Shown here in pieces: positions 15,474 to 23,580 of a stretch of 64,000 nucleotides of DNA. The notes beneath the pieces were generated by a model. That model saw nothing but the letters and a program-made list of their open reading frames with translations, had not been told where the DNA came from and ran no database searches. Positions within the stretch are counted from its first letter, which is position 1, and every line of letters begins with the position of its first letter. Origin of the DNA: a virus; IMG/VR virus record IMGVR_UViG_3300012922_000006, positions 1 to 64,000 of that record; one strand, written 5' to 3'. The position numbers and the translations under genes are program-made.

Positions 15474-18400
15474 GGGATACCTCCGCGTCGCTTCAGGTTG
15501 TTCGTGACGCGCGCGAGCAGGGCGCCGCTCAGCGCGACGTCGAACACGTACACGAGCGGGCTGAACCCGCTCAGGGGGTGGTCGACGACCCCGTCGTCGC
15601 TGTTGGCGGCGCTGCCCCAGGCCATGTGGTCGCCGGACGCCGCCGCGAACGGCGTGGTCGACGCGGCGGGAGTCCCCACCACACCGTCGACGTAGGTCGT
15701 CGCGACGCTGGACACGGTGGCCAGCGTCGCGACGCACGCGTGCGGGTCGCCGTCGCATACCGGCGCCGCGAGCGCCGCCGTGATGTCCGCGGTGAAGTAC
15801 CCGAGCAGGCCGGTCGCGACCTGCGTGTAGAGCAGCCCGTGGAAGTTGTTGTACTGCATGCCGAACAGGCGCTGCTCGTTCGCGACGACGCTCGTCTGCA
15901 CGAGCGTGCAGACGCTGAGAGCCGCGCCGAGCCCCCACGACGTGGTCCCCGAGTCGGCGAGGCACGAGCCCGGGCTGTTGTTCCACGCGACGCCGGGGAG
16001 CCCGTTCATCCCGCTCGCCGTGAGCGCCGGCTGGTTCGCGCCGGCGAGCTGGTGGAGCACGTTGCCGTTGCCCGTGAGGTCGAGCGCGCTCGCGAGCTTC
16101 CCGCCGCTCGTCGTGTTCTGCAGGGAGCTGTCGTCGAACTGCGCGACGAGGTGGGCGTCGAAGACGTCGAACGAGGCCGCGAGCGTCCCACTCCCGGCAT
16201 TCGGACCAGACGCGTATGTGACGACGACGTCGTACGGGCCGCCCGCGACGAGACCCACCGGGGTCACCGCGCTGATGCTGGTGCCGGAGATGACGCTGAC
16301 CCCGGTGCACGCGGCGCCGGCGATGGTCACCGCGGGCACGCTGCCGGTGTCGAAGTGCGTCCCCCGCAGCCGGAACGTGATCGCGCGACCCGCCTTCACC
16401 GCGTTCGGGAACGCGTCCGTCACGATCGGGTTCGTCGGCGCGCCCGTCACCGTGTACGTGCAGCTCTGGACCACGTGGCCCGCGACGTCGGTGAAGTGGA
16501 AGACCGCGTCCCCGTTCGCGTCGCTACCCGCGGTGAAGGTGGCGTGCTCGCCGGACACGACGACGCTGGACCCCGTCGCGTCGCTGTCGAACACGCACTC
16601 GTAGTCGCCCGCGCCCGACAGCGCGATCGCGCGCGTCTGACCCGACGTCACCGTCGCCGCGTGCGGGAGCGCGTCGCCCGGCCACGTCTGGTCGAGCATC
16701 CACTCCTCGATGACCTGGGCGCCGACGCTGTTGTTGAAGCCGGCGTTGATGCTCCCCGAGCGCGCGTAGACGAGCACGAGTCGACCAGGGACCGGCTCGA
16801 GGACGCCCGCGTAGTACATCCCTCCCCACGTCGGGTCGACGTCGAACTTCGCCACGCTCCACGGGTCGTCCGCGGCGGACCCCGCTGCCCGCCAGAAGAT
16901 CGCGGCCTTCCCGTTGGACCCGAGCTGCCGGACGATGAAGACCTCGCGCCCGCTCGCGAGGATCCGCGCCTGCTGGCCCGAGGACCAGCCGGGAACGTTC
17001 GCGTCGACCGGCGCGCCCCACGTCGCCCCGTGGTCGCCCGCGGGCGAGTGCGCCTGCATCATCGGCGTCGACCCGTTGACCGTCGCGTCCCTGATCATCA
17101 CGCGCATCTCGCCCGCGGCCGTGATCCGCATGCCGGGCTCCGCGTAGAACTTCTCGTCGAGCACGCCGTCCGCGACGAGCACGCGAGTCCACGTCGAACC
17201 AGCGTCCGCCGTCTGGTAGTCCCAGAGCTTCGACCGGTACGGGGGAGTCGCGTCCCCACTCGTCTCGAACGTCTGCACCATCATGTGGAGGTGCCCGAGC
17301 TGGGTCGGGTCCTCGCGCGGCGCCTCGGACACGAACGACTGCACCGGGGTGGCGCCCGGGTCCGCGTTCGCCCACTCGCTCCACGTCTCCGCGCTGTCGG
17401 TGCTCCGGCGCCAGATCGTGAACGGCTGCGTCGTGTTGCCCGCGTCGTACGTGAACGTGACCTGGATGATCGACCCGTCGGACAGCGGCTCGCTCGTCTT
17501 GAGGTCCGAGTAGCGGAGCGCGTCCGTGCTCTGCGTCTCGACCTTCCAGAACGTCCACGTGATCGCGTCGTCCGAGACGTACGCGTCGTTGTGGTCGCTG
17601 GGGATCGGGCCGTCGATCCCCATGTAGACGGTCATGTAGAAGCGCCCGTTCGGGAGGCGGGACGGGTACGGGAACGACGCGCTCTTGGATCGCCCACCGA
17701 GCAGCGTCGGGTCACCCGCGATCAGCGCGATGAGGCGCGTGCTGCTACCCGCCGACAGCTTCGCCTCGGTGGCCATCACCTGGGCGTCCGTCCTCCACGT
17801 CTTGAACAGGGTCCACGCCTTGAAGTCGAACGCGCCACCCCCGATCGCGACCGAGCCCGGCCCGTCGTCGAGGTACGGCTTGTCGATCGCGATCCCCCCT
17901 GCCCAGACGAGCTGCCCGTTGACCCGCACGTCGAGCAGCGTCGCGGTCATCCTGACCGTGAAGACGCACCAGTTCTGCGGGAAGAAGATACCCGGGGCGA
18001 TGAGGCTCGCCGTCACGTCGGTGAACGACGACCCGTCGAACTGCCGGATGACGATGGACCGGCCGAAGAGGCTGACCGCGTCGAGGAGCTGGAGCTGGAC
18101 ACCCTTCCGCGTCCCCGCGTCCGTCGTGTCGAAGAACGTCTGCGACAGGTTCGTCCCGTTCGTCCGGAGGCGGCAGACGACGCAGATCGTGCACTCGCCC
18201 GTCACGAGGTACGGGGCGATGCCAGCGACGGTCGCGAGCCTGTCCGACGACCGCGTGCGGACTGCACGACCCCCGGCGACGTTGTCCACGATGAGCAGGG
18301 GCGACCCCGTCGCCGTCGTCATGGGGGCAGCGGACGAGATCACCCCGTTCGCGTCCGCGACGATCGGGGACGTCTGCGCCGACCACGAGGCCGCGGAGCC

Positions 18401-18640
18401 GTCCGACATGGGTACGACCGCGGACAGGAACAGCTTACTCGCCTCCTCGTCGCTCATGCCCCGCAGCGCGCGGCGCGCCACGACCCTCGCGGCGACGGCG
18501 GCTACCTCGGGCGACTCCGGGACGAGCACCGCCCCGGCCGCGACGAGGCGCGCGGCGTCGATGACGGCGTCGTCGACGAGCTTGCCCACGCGGAGGACCA
18601 CCGACCCGACGCGCACGTCGTTGGCGAGGTACGAGCGCAT
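15470..18640 (-). CDS. tail fibre with sialidase-like propeller, IPT/TIG and LamG domains
   Basis: 1056 residues. Residues 1-75 are an N-terminal module (LVDDAVIDAARLVAAGAVLV) shared with the genes at 18640 and 33318, probably the virion anchor. Residues ~90-300 form a LamG-like jelly roll. Residues ~310-680 start with SASFPYPSRLPNGRFYMTVY and carry Asp boxes (SDDAITWTFW, STDSAETWSEW, TADAGSTWTRV, GDHGATWGAP), as in sialidases and related beta-propellers. An IPT/TIG domain lies at ~760-850 and a second LamG domain ends the protein. It probably recognises and may cleave host surface glycans. Enzyme activity is not proven; catalytic residues were not mapped. Confidence 0.75.
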   Translation of the reverse strand: MRSYLANDVRVGSVVLRVGKLVDDAVIDAARLVAAGAVLVPESPEVAAVAARVVARRALRGMSDEEASKLFLSAVVPMSDGSAASWSAQTSPIVADANGVISSAAPMTTATGSPLLIVDNVAGGRAVRTRSSDRLATVAGIAPYLVTGECTICVVCRLRTNGTNLSQTFFDTTDAGTRKGVQLQLLDAVSLFGRSIVIRQFDGSSFTDVTASLIAPGIFFPQNWCVFTVRMTATLLDVRVNGQLVWAGGIAIDKPYLDDGPGSVAIGGGAFDFKAWTLFKTWRTDAQVMATEAKLSAGSSTRLIALIAGDPTLLGGRSKSASFPYPSRLPNGRFYMTVYMGIDGPIPSDHNDAYVSDDAITWTFWKVETQSTDALRYSDLKTSEPLSDGSIIQVTFTYDAGNTTQPFTIWRRSTDSAETWSEWANADPGATPVQSFVSEAPREDPTQLGHLHMMVQTFETSGDATPPYRSKLWDYQTADAGSTWTRVLVADGVLDEKFYAEPGMRITAAGEMRVMIRDATVNGSTPMMQAHSPAGDHGATWGAPVDANVPGWSSGQQARILASGREVFIVRQLGSNGKAAIFWRAAGSAADDPWSVAKFDVDPTWGGMYYAGVLEPVPGRLVLVYARSGSINAGFNNSVGAQVIEEWMLDQTWPGDALPHAATVTSGQTRAIALSGAGDYECVFDSDATGSSVVVSGEHATFTAGSDANGDAVFHFTDVAGHVVQSCTYTVTGAPTNPIVTDAFPNAVKAGRAITFRLRGTHFDTGSVPAVTIAGAACTGVSVISGTSISAVTPVGLVAGGPYDVVVTYASGPNAGSGTLAASFDVFDAHLVAQFDDSSLQNTTSGGKLASALDLTGNGNVLHQLAGANQPALTASGMNGLPGVAWNNSPGSCLADSGTTSWGLGAALSVCTLVQTSVVANEQRLFGMQYNNFHGLLYTQVATGLLGYFTADITAALAAPVCDGDPHACVATLATVSSVATTYVDGVVGTPAASTTPFAAASGDHMAWGSAANSDDGVVDHPLSGFSPLVYVFDVALSGALLARVTNNLKRRGGIP

Positions 18641-18888
18641 TAGGCGTTCGCCACCGCGATGGTCGACAGCATGAGAGCCTCCGCCTCGGCCTCGCTGATC
18701 CCGCGCCGCGCGCGCTCGCGCGTGATGCGGTCGGCGACGGCGTCTACGCTCGCCGTCCCCACGGGGAACAGCACCGCGCCCGCGGCCTGGAGCAGGGGGA
18801 CGTCGTCCACGGCGTCGTCGACGAGCCTCCCGACGGAGAGCAGGTAGGGACCGACGCGGAGCTGGTTCGCGAGGTGGAACTGAGCCAT
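18640..18888 (-). CDS. stand-alone fibre N-terminal module
   Basis: 82 residues (MAQFHLANQLRVGPYLLSVG, RLVDDAVDDVPLLQAAGAVL, ISEAEAEALML). It aligns with the first ~80 residues of the large fibre downstream, to which it is coupled (TAATG). Start ATG 18888 has TATCCT 6 nt upstream and palindrome copy 4 at -23. It may be an adaptor that shares the virion attachment fold. Confidence 0.6.
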   Translation of the reverse strand: MAQFHLANQLRVGPYLLSVGRLVDDAVDDVPLLQAAGAVLFPVGTASVDAVADRITRERARRGISEAEAEALMLSTIAVANA

Positions 18889-18910
18889 GCGCGGAGGATA
18901 GCCCGAACCA

Positions 18911-18932
18911 AGTCGAGGCCCGGGCCTCGACT
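18911..18932. repeat. palindromic element copy 4
   Basis: Perfect copy. Its last base is part of the stop codon of the 18932-19258 gene. It lies 10 bp from TATCCT, so it would overlap the -35 region of a leaderless promoter for the 18888 start. Confidence 0.95.
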
Positions 18933-19258
18933 CAGTCGTCGTCCCTGCGGGGGTCCCTCCTCGGGACCGGGCGCGTCACGACCTCCGGCGACGGCCTGGG
19001 CTCGGGGACCGTCACCCCGAAGTCCACCGAGTGCTCGCCGCTCTCGCGCTTCCGCAGGTCCGGGGGCACGAACTCGTCGGGGTCGCCCGCCTCGACCTTC
19101 CGCGCGACGTCGCGCAGCGTGCGCGCCCTGTCGCGGTGGAACGAGACGACGACGACCGTGTCGCCCTCCCGGTCGCGGTGCGCCGCGGTCTCGTCCTCGT
19201 CGCGCGCCTCGTCGAGGAGCCACTCCACGAGGCGCTTCCGGTCGACGCGTGCGTCCAT
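18932..19258 (-). CDS. small charged protein
   Basis: 108 residues, strongly charged (MDARVDRKRLVEWLLDEARD, RDRARTLRDVARKVEAGDP) with an acidic-basic tail (RRDPRRDDD). ATG 19258 has TACACT 7 nt upstream, a leaderless-type start. Likely cytoplasmic; function unknown. It heads the cluster of tiny genes. Confidence 0.5.
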   Translation of the reverse strand: MDARVDRKRLVEWLLDEARDEDETAAHRDREGDTVVVVSFHRDRARTLRDVARKVEAGDPDEFVPPDLRKRESGEHSVDFGVTVPEPRPSPEVVTRPVPRRDPRRDDD

Positions 19259-19294
19259 GCACCGCAGTGTAGGTTCACCGCCGCGCGAGCGCGA

Positions 19295-19456
19295 TCACGT
19301 GATGCGCTCCCATGGGAAGAAGAAGCAGAAGCACTCGTTGCATCGCGCCTGCCTCTCACCACGCTTCCGCGCTTCCTCCGCCTTCTCGTGCCACTCGTTG
19401 TAGGGGAGCTTCTCCGTCTTCGGGATGTGGTCGACGCACTTCATGTGCGCGCTCAC
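19295..19456 (-). CDS. mini zinc-knuckle protein
   Basis: 53 residues from GTG 19456 (GTGA overlap). KCVDHIPKTEKLPYNEWHEK and CNECFCFFFPWE place Cys residues to bind a metal; a WHE-rich helix followed by CxxC is common in small phage proteins. Function unknown. Confidence 0.5.
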   Translation of the reverse strand: MSAHMKCVDHIPKTEKLPYNEWHEKAEEARKRGERQARCNECFCFFFPWERIT

Positions 19457-19725
19457 GTCGCCGCCTTCGCGACCGCCTCCGCGAGGCTCGCCTTCTCGCG
19501 CTCGTGCCTCGCCGTGCACGTCGGGCAGCGCCAGTCCTCGCGCGCGGCGCCCATCAGCGTGGGGACGACCTCGCGCGTCCAGCCCCCGCCCTTCGCGTCG
19601 CGCCGGAGCAGTAGCTCCTCACTCTTGATCGACGAGTCCGGGTGGGCGCCCCTGCCGACGCGCTCCCAGAACTCGCAGCCGGGACCCACGCACACGATCG
19701 TCCTCGCCTCGTAGACGGTGCTCAT
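19453..19725 (-). CDS. small zinc-binding protein
   Basis: 90 residues. Two Cys pairs (IVCVGPGCEFW near residue 12 and WRCPTCTARHERE near 68). ATG 19725 has GGCAT 10 nt upstream. It is coupled to the next gene by GTGA. Function unknown. Confidence 0.5.
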   Translation of the reverse strand: MSTVYEARTIVCVGPGCEFWERVGRGAHPDSSIKSEELLLRRDAKGGGWTREVVPTLMGAAREDWRCPTCTARHEREKASLAEAVAKAAT

Positions 19726-19735
19726 GCTCCTCGAG

Positions 19736-19740
19736 ATGCC
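19736..19740 (-). promoter_or_regulatory. GGCAT start-proximal motif
   Basis: GGCAT, 10-nt spacer, ATG 19725. Confidence 0.55.
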
Positions 19741-19749
19741 GCTCTCCCC

Positions 19750-19920
19750 TCAGTCCTCGCCGACGCCGACGAGGTCCACGTCCTCCCCGGGAGCCACGTC
19801 GCTGGGCCGCACGCCCATCGCGTAGAGGTCGAGAGCACTGAGGCTCTCCGCGACGCCCCCGTCCTCTGAGTCCGGTGGGGGCGGGCACGGCGTCGTCTTC
19901 GCGGCTTCGATCATGTCCAT
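19750..19920 (-). CDS. small acidic protein
   Basis: 56 residues (MDMIEAAKTTPCPPPPDSED, LSALDLYAMGVRPSDVAPG, ending VDLVGVGED). ATG 19920 is preferred over the ATG two codons later because GGCAT lies 11 nt upstream. Highly acidic; unknown function. Confidence 0.45.
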   Translation of the reverse strand: MDMIEAAKTTPCPPPPDSEDGGVAESLSALDLYAMGVRPSDVAPGEDVDLVGVGED

Positions 19921-19931
19921 ACCCCTAGCGG

Positions 19932-19936
19932 ATGCC
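19932..19936 (-). promoter_or_regulatory. GGCAT start-proximal motif
   Basis: GGCAT, 11-nt spacer, ATG 19920. Confidence 0.5.
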
Positions 19937-19940
19937 GGAC

Positions 19941-20025
19941 GACGTCGTCACGGAGTCCTCCCCGAGGAGCACCGCGCGTGCGCCCGCCCGTATGACGTCG
20001 TCACGGAGTCCTCCCCGAGGAGCAC
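19941..20025. repeat. 53-bp-period tandem duplication
   Basis: A 32-bp unit beginning GACGTCGTCACGG and ending GAGGAGCAC occurs at 19941-19972 and again at 19994-20025. The period of 53 is not a multiple of three, so the duplication changes the frame at the 3' end of the gene at 19948-20535. Confidence 0.85.
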
Positions 20026-20535
20026 GACATTGCCGCAGACGCCGCACGTCCAGAGGGGGTCCATGCGCGGCTGACTCGCGCGCGGGGGCACCGTCCCGTC
20101 GACGCCGGGCTTCCTCGGCGGGAACCCAACGGAGCGCATGCAGTTCACGTGGGCCAGCTCGTTGCCGGTCACCGGTAGCCCGCAGAGGATGCAGTTCCCG
20201 GTGATCGTCGCCCTCGGCATCGGGTTCGCATACGTCCCGCCCATCGCGTCGCGGATCGCGTCCTCGAGACCGCGCCATTGTCGTCTTGGCGGTGGCTCGG
20301 GGCGCTGCACCGGCACCCAGCCTGGACTCGCGGGCGGCTGCGTCGGGGGAGGTGGCGGGGGAGCAGGCTGCTGCTCCGCGGGCACCGCGAAGTTGATCTT
20401 CACGCCCCACTCGCGGCACTTCCGGAAGAGCAGCATCGCCGCGGTGCGCGCCTCGTTCTCCTCCGTGCTCCCCGTCTCCACGTCGCGCGAGGCCAGCGCG
20501 AAGAGGCGCTGGAGGACCTGCATCTTCTTGCTCAC
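19948..20535 (-). CDS. DUF2786-like protein with zinc-binding tail
   Basis: 195 residues from GTG 20535. The N-terminus (MQVLQRLFALASRD, TEENEARTAAMLLFRKCREW) resembles DUF2786, a short helical domain often found in phage proteins. A Pro-rich linker follows, then two Cys pairs (NCILCGLPV, WTCGVCGNVV). The C-terminus has been altered by the 53-bp tandem duplication: the last ~20 residues (SYGRAHARCSSGRTP) come from the inserted repeat, while the older end probably read VTTSSGIR. Confidence 0.5.
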   Translation of the reverse strand: MSKKMQVLQRLFALASRDVETGSTEENEARTAAMLLFRKCREWGVKINFAVPAEQQPAPPPPPPTQPPASPGWVPVQRPEPPPRRQWRGLEDAIRDAMGGTYANPMPRATITGNCILCGLPVTGNELAHVNCMRSVGFPPRKPGVDGTVPPRASQPRMDPLWTCGVCGNVVLLGEDSVTTSYGRAHARCSSGRTP

Positions 20536-21083
20536 GACCCCGCGGATGCCGCCATGTACGCGTGCACGCGCGCGAGGAACTCCCCGTCGTCGAGGTCGAC
20601 GAACCGGCAGGGCCACTCGGTGGCGCCGAGGAGGTGGGCAGCAGTTAGCCTGTTATTTCCGTCCCAGAGGCAGTTCACCTCGCTGCACCTGATGATGATC
20701 GGGTGGTCGATGAAGCCCCCGTGGTCTGGGTCGCGCACGCCCGGCGGCGAGCATCCACCCTGCATCACGTACGCGCGCACCGTCGACTTCGTCACCGTGT
20801 GCTGGAGGCTGACGATGTGGTCCAGCCGCACGGGCACCACGGGCGCACACTCGATGGCCGCGTGGATCACCTCGTTCGGGAACTGCTGCTTGATGAAGCC
20901 CCGGTCCACGAAGCCGAACGGGTGGAGGAAGTGCTGCGTCCTGCCCGGCGCCGGCGGGGTCGCGTCGAGCCTAGCCAGCGCCGCCCCCACGCGCACGCCG
21001 TCGAGCTGGTCGCACCACGACGCGAAGTCGAGGCCCGGGCCTCGACTCGGCCCCCCGTCCTCCGCCCAGTCCGCGAGGCTCAC
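20532..21083 (-). CDS. ParB-like nuclease-fold protein
   Basis: 183 residues from GTG 21083. The C-terminal half has IDHPIIIRCSEVNCLWDGN then NRLTAAHLLGATEW, a ParB/sulfiredoxin-type pattern (substrate strand, DGNNRL, then helix). Residues 13-19 (SRGPGLD) are encoded by palindrome copy 5, so the element lies in-frame near the N-terminus. Role unknown; ParB-like phage proteins act in DNA segregation, nicking or modification. Confidence 0.5.
   Translation of the reverse strand: MSLADWAEDGGPSRGPGLDFASWCDQLDGVRVGAALARLDATPPAPGRTQHFLHPFGFVDRGFIKQQFPNEVIHAAIECAPVVPVRLDHIVSLQHTVTKSTVRAYVMQGGCSPPGVRDPDHGGFIDHPIIIRCSEVNCLWDGNNRLTAAHLLGATEWPCRFVDLDDGEFLARVHAYMAASAGS
21026..21047. repeat. palindromic element copy 5 (inside a gene)
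   Basis: Perfect copy in-frame within the ParB-like gene, 36 nt after its start. It encodes SRGPGLD in this frame. Confidence 0.95.
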
Positions 21084-21970
21084 TCCTCACCCTCTCGCCC
21101 GCGCGCGGCGCCCACCACCGCGCCGGCACCCTCCTTCACCGCCACCCTGGCAGCCTCGCCGAGCCCGCCCTCGCCGAGCGCCGCGTCCTCCACGCGACCC
21201 ACGCGCTCACCCGCGCCCTCGAGCTTCTCCCTGGCACCCTCGAGCTTCTCCCCGAGCCACTTGCCGATGCCCCCACCCTCGCCGTGGCCCCCCTCCTTGC
21301 CCTCCTTCTTCTCTCCGCCCTCCTTCGCCGCCTTCTCGCGGAGCGCGTCGCGCAGCGACCCCGTGGCACCCACGCCGTGCTTCGCGCGCAGCTCCTGCAC
21401 CATCGCGTGCGCCTGCTCGTGCGTGACGCCGAGCTTCGACATGAGCTTCTTGTCGCTCATCTTCGGGCCGGCGATCAGCTTCTCCATGTCCGCGAGCTTC
21501 GCCTCGTGCGCCGACTTCGCATTGTCGTTGCCCGGCGCCTTCTCCGGGACCTTCGGCGACGCGCTCGCTGCCCTGGGCTCTTCCGCCTTCGGCCCGCGGT
21601 CGACGCCGGCGTGGTGCTCGAGGCCCTCGGTGATCGGGTGCACCGCGCGCACCGCAGCCTTCTCCACCTCGCGCTCCACGTCCGCCTTGACCTGGTGCGC
21701 GGCCGCGCGCGCCTCGTGGTGCGCCGCCTGCGCCAGGTGCTCGCTCCTGCGCGTGGGGTCGGCCTCCTTGTCCGCCTCCGCCCTGCGCGCCGCCGCGGCG
21801 GCCTTGTGCTCAGCCACCTTGCCCTCGTGGCCGCCCGCCTTCTCCGACGCCTCGCCCGCCACGCGCGCGGTCGCGCCGGTCAGCCCCGCGTGGCTGGGGG
21901 CGCCGCCGCCCCCGTCGGTGAACTTGCCGGCCTCGTCGCGCGGGTGCGCGGCCTCGTCGAACTCCGCCAT
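21080..21970 (-). CDS. disordered Lys/Glu/Ala-rich protein
   Basis: 296 residues. Starts MAEFDEAAHPRDEAGKFTDG, the 'F-E-HPRDE-GKFTDG' opening found in many phage head-associated proteins. The rest is helical and Ala/Lys/Glu/His-rich, with an HTH-like patch (LMSKLGVTHEQAHAMVQELR). ATG 21970 has TACCCT 6 nt upstream. It may be a virion or DNA-associated protein; uncertain. Confidence 0.5.
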   Translation of the reverse strand: MAEFDEAAHPRDEAGKFTDGGGGAPSHAGLTGATARVAGEASEKAGGHEGKVAEHKAAAAARRAEADKEADPTRRSEHLAQAAHHEARAAAHQVKADVEREVEKAAVRAVHPITEGLEHHAGVDRGPKAEEPRAASASPKVPEKAPGNDNAKSAHEAKLADMEKLIAGPKMSDKKLMSKLGVTHEQAHAMVQELRAKHGVGATGSLRDALREKAAKEGGEKKEGKEGGHGEGGGIGKWLGEKLEGAREKLEGAGERVGRVEDAALGEGGLGEAARVAVKEGAGAVVGAARGREGEE

Positions 21971-22094
21971 GCGGCGAGGGTAGCGCGAACAGGCCGGCGT
22001 CTTGCCCTTGGACCACGCAGGGGGCGTGCGCTGCGCCCCCTCATCTGCGGCGGGACTCGGACCCGCATCTCCGGCACCCCGCGGATGCCGTCTA

Positions 22095-22170
22095 TCAGTC
22101 GAACGGAGGCCCCTCGTCCGGGATCCCCGAGTGCTCGCCCGCGGGCGTCGCGCTTCTTCTGGCTGGCCAT
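22095..22170 (-). pseudogene. tiny gene with probable frameshift
   Basis: ATG 22170 overlaps the previous stop (TGATG). The frame reads MASQKKRDARG and would continue into a plausible end GEHSGIPDEGPPFD only if one G of a GGG run were removed. Without the shift, the frame runs into the next gene. Low confidence; the 22016-22094 stretch has no other gene. Confidence 0.25.
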
Positions 22171-22367
22171 CACGCGCGCCCGATCTGCTCGCGCAACTCG
22201 TGGACCTCGTCCGCCAGCCTGTCGACCTGCGCCTGGAGGTCCTGCACCTCCGCCTTCAGCGCCTCGTGCTCCTCGGGGGAGACGACGGGCTGCGGCGCGT
22301 GCGACCTCGCCTCGAGCCTGCGAACCCTGTCCTCGATCGTCCAGTACCGGTTGTCGTCGACGCTCAT
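22170..22367 (-). CDS. small coiled-coil protein
   Basis: 65 residues. MSVDDNRYWTIEDRVRRLEA, then a heptad-patterned helix (LKAEVQDLQAQVDRLADEVH). Likely forms a dimeric coiled coil. GGCAT is 11 nt upstream of ATG 22367. Confidence 0.55.
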   Translation of the reverse strand: MSVDDNRYWTIEDRVRRLEARSHAPQPVVSPEEHEALKAEVQDLQAQVDRLADEVHELREQIGRA

Positions 22368-22378
22368 GCCCCCGACGG

Positions 22379-22383
22379 ATGCC
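22379..22383 (-). promoter_or_regulatory. GGCAT start-proximal motif
   Basis: GGCAT, 11-nt spacer, ATG 22367. Confidence 0.55.
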
Positions 22384-22390
22384 GGGGCGG

Positions 22391-22633
22391 CTAACCCTTC
22401 GCGGCGATGAGCGCGGCCGCGATCGGGTTCGTCTTCGGGTCCACGCCGAGCGCCTTGTGCTTCTTCGCCGCCTTCGCGTGCTTCTTCGCGACGGAGGGCA
22501 GGCCCGCCTTGAACGAGGCCTTCGCGGCTGCGTCGTGCGCCTTCGCAGCCGCCTTGTGGTCGGCGGCGTCCCCGCTGTCCTCCGCCTTGTCACTCGCCCT
22601 CTGCGCGAACGCGCACGCCGCCGGATTGTCCAT
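22391..22633 (-). CDS. small Ala/Lys/His-rich basic protein
   Basis: 80 residues, mostly one Ala/Lys/His helix (AKKHAKAAKKHKALGVDP), reminiscent of histone H1-like tails. It may bind nucleic acid; that is inference from composition. ATG 22633 has TAGCCT 7 nt upstream, with no Shine-Dalgarno. Confidence 0.5.
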   Translation of the reverse strand: MDNPAACAFAQRASDKAEDSGDAADHKAAAKAHDAAAKASFKAGLPSVAKKHAKAAKKHKALGVDPKTNPIAAALIAAKG

Positions 22634-22643
22634 GCACGAGAGG

Positions 22644-23336
22644 CTAGCGCGGGAATCGCTCCCACGGATGGGCGAGCTTGTTCAGGCAGGAGCACCCGAC
22701 GAGGTGCGGGACACCGACCTCGACGACCTCCACACCTTCGCGCTCGAGCAGGGGGACCAATTCCGCGATCCACGCCGAGTTGAACTTCGCCTTGAGTTGA
22801 TCGACGCGGACCTGCTCCACGACCTTGTGCGCACCCAGGCCCTCGCGCTCGAAGACGGTGAGCACCGACACCGAGTCTTCCTTCCCGAGGTCCACGCCCA
22901 GGAAAGGAGGGAGTACGTCAGCGGGGAGCAGGTCGACGTCGACGAGACCATCGACGTACATCTCGAACGAGCGCTCGACCTCCATCACGAGCGCGCGGGC
23001 ACGCTGCACCTCGCACGACTCGAGGAACCGGGAGCGCCACGGCTCGAACAGCGAGCACGCGATGAACTCCGCGTGCTCCTTCTCGAACGCGAGCAGCCCG
23101 TAGACGTTGTCGTGCGGGTGCTTCTTGCACTCGCGCTCGAGCGTCGTCGCGCTGATGAACGAGTTACTCGACCGAGCGACGGAGACGAGGTCCTCCTTGA
23201 GCAGCACGCCCGGGAGGAGCACCAGCCGCGCCCTCTCGTCGACGCGCGCCACCTCGCCGCAGAGCCGGCCCTCCGTGGGCAGCTCGCAGTGGGTGCCCCG
23301 CCCGATCCCGCGCCCGCACGACTGGCACCGCTTCAT
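22644..23336 (-). CDS. hypothetical protein with N-terminal CxxC
   Basis: 230 residues. MKRCQSCGRGIGRGTHC at the start suggests a zinc knuckle. The centre has an acidic region (VDGLVDVDLLPADVLPPFLG) and the end carries further Cys (HLVGCSCLNKLAHPWE). GGCAT lies 11 nt upstream of ATG 23336. One of the larger proteins in the tiny-gene cluster; not recognised. Confidence 0.5.
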   Translation of the reverse strand: MKRCQSCGRGIGRGTHCELPTEGRLCGEVARVDERARLVLLPGVLLKEDLVSVARSSNSFISATTLERECKKHPHDNVYGLLAFEKEHAEFIACSLFEPWRSRFLESCEVQRARALVMEVERSFEMYVDGLVDVDLLPADVLPPFLGVDLGKEDSVSVLTVFEREGLGAHKVVEQVRVDQLKAKFNSAWIAELVPLLEREGVEVVEVGVPHLVGCSCLNKLAHPWERFPR

Positions 23337-23347
23337 GGCGGAGCAGT

Positions 23348-23352
23348 ATGCC
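23348..23352 (-). promoter_or_regulatory. GGCAT start-proximal motif
   Basis: GGCAT, 11-nt spacer, ATG 23336. Confidence 0.5.
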
Positions 23353-23355
23353 GCC

Positions 23356-23580
23356 TCACGTCACGCGCTTCGCCTTCAACTCGATCCGCGACGGCGCGAC
23401 CTCGTACACGTCGCTGTTCCCCATCTCGTCCTCGACGCGCACGCGCACCGGCTCGAACATCCTGTCGACGGGACGACACATGCGGACGACGAACATCTCG
23501 GCGGCGAGGAGCGGCGAGTCCGCCTCCTCCGAGGTGCTGCACGGGCGCGCGTCCCACTCCTTCCAGACGCGGAACCTCAC
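23356..23580 (-). CDS. small hypothetical protein
   Basis: 74 residues from GTG 23580 (GTGA overlap). VRFRVWKEWDARPCST, then beta-type segments FVVRMCRPVDRMFEP and DVYEVAPSRIELKAKRV. No known domain. Confidence 0.45.
   Translation of the reverse strand: MRFRVWKEWDARPCSTSEEADSPLLAAEMFVVRMCRPVDRMFEPVRVRVEDEMGNSDVYEVAPSRIELKAKRVT

Noticed and set aside
22020-22110. tRNA-like sequence (T-arm-like GCGGGTCCGAGTCCCGC and a possible anticodon arm on the minus strand)
   Set aside because: The acceptor halves do not pair, position 33 would be C and the T-loop has TCC instead of TTC. It also contains a GGCAT motif, so part of the similarity may be coincidental.
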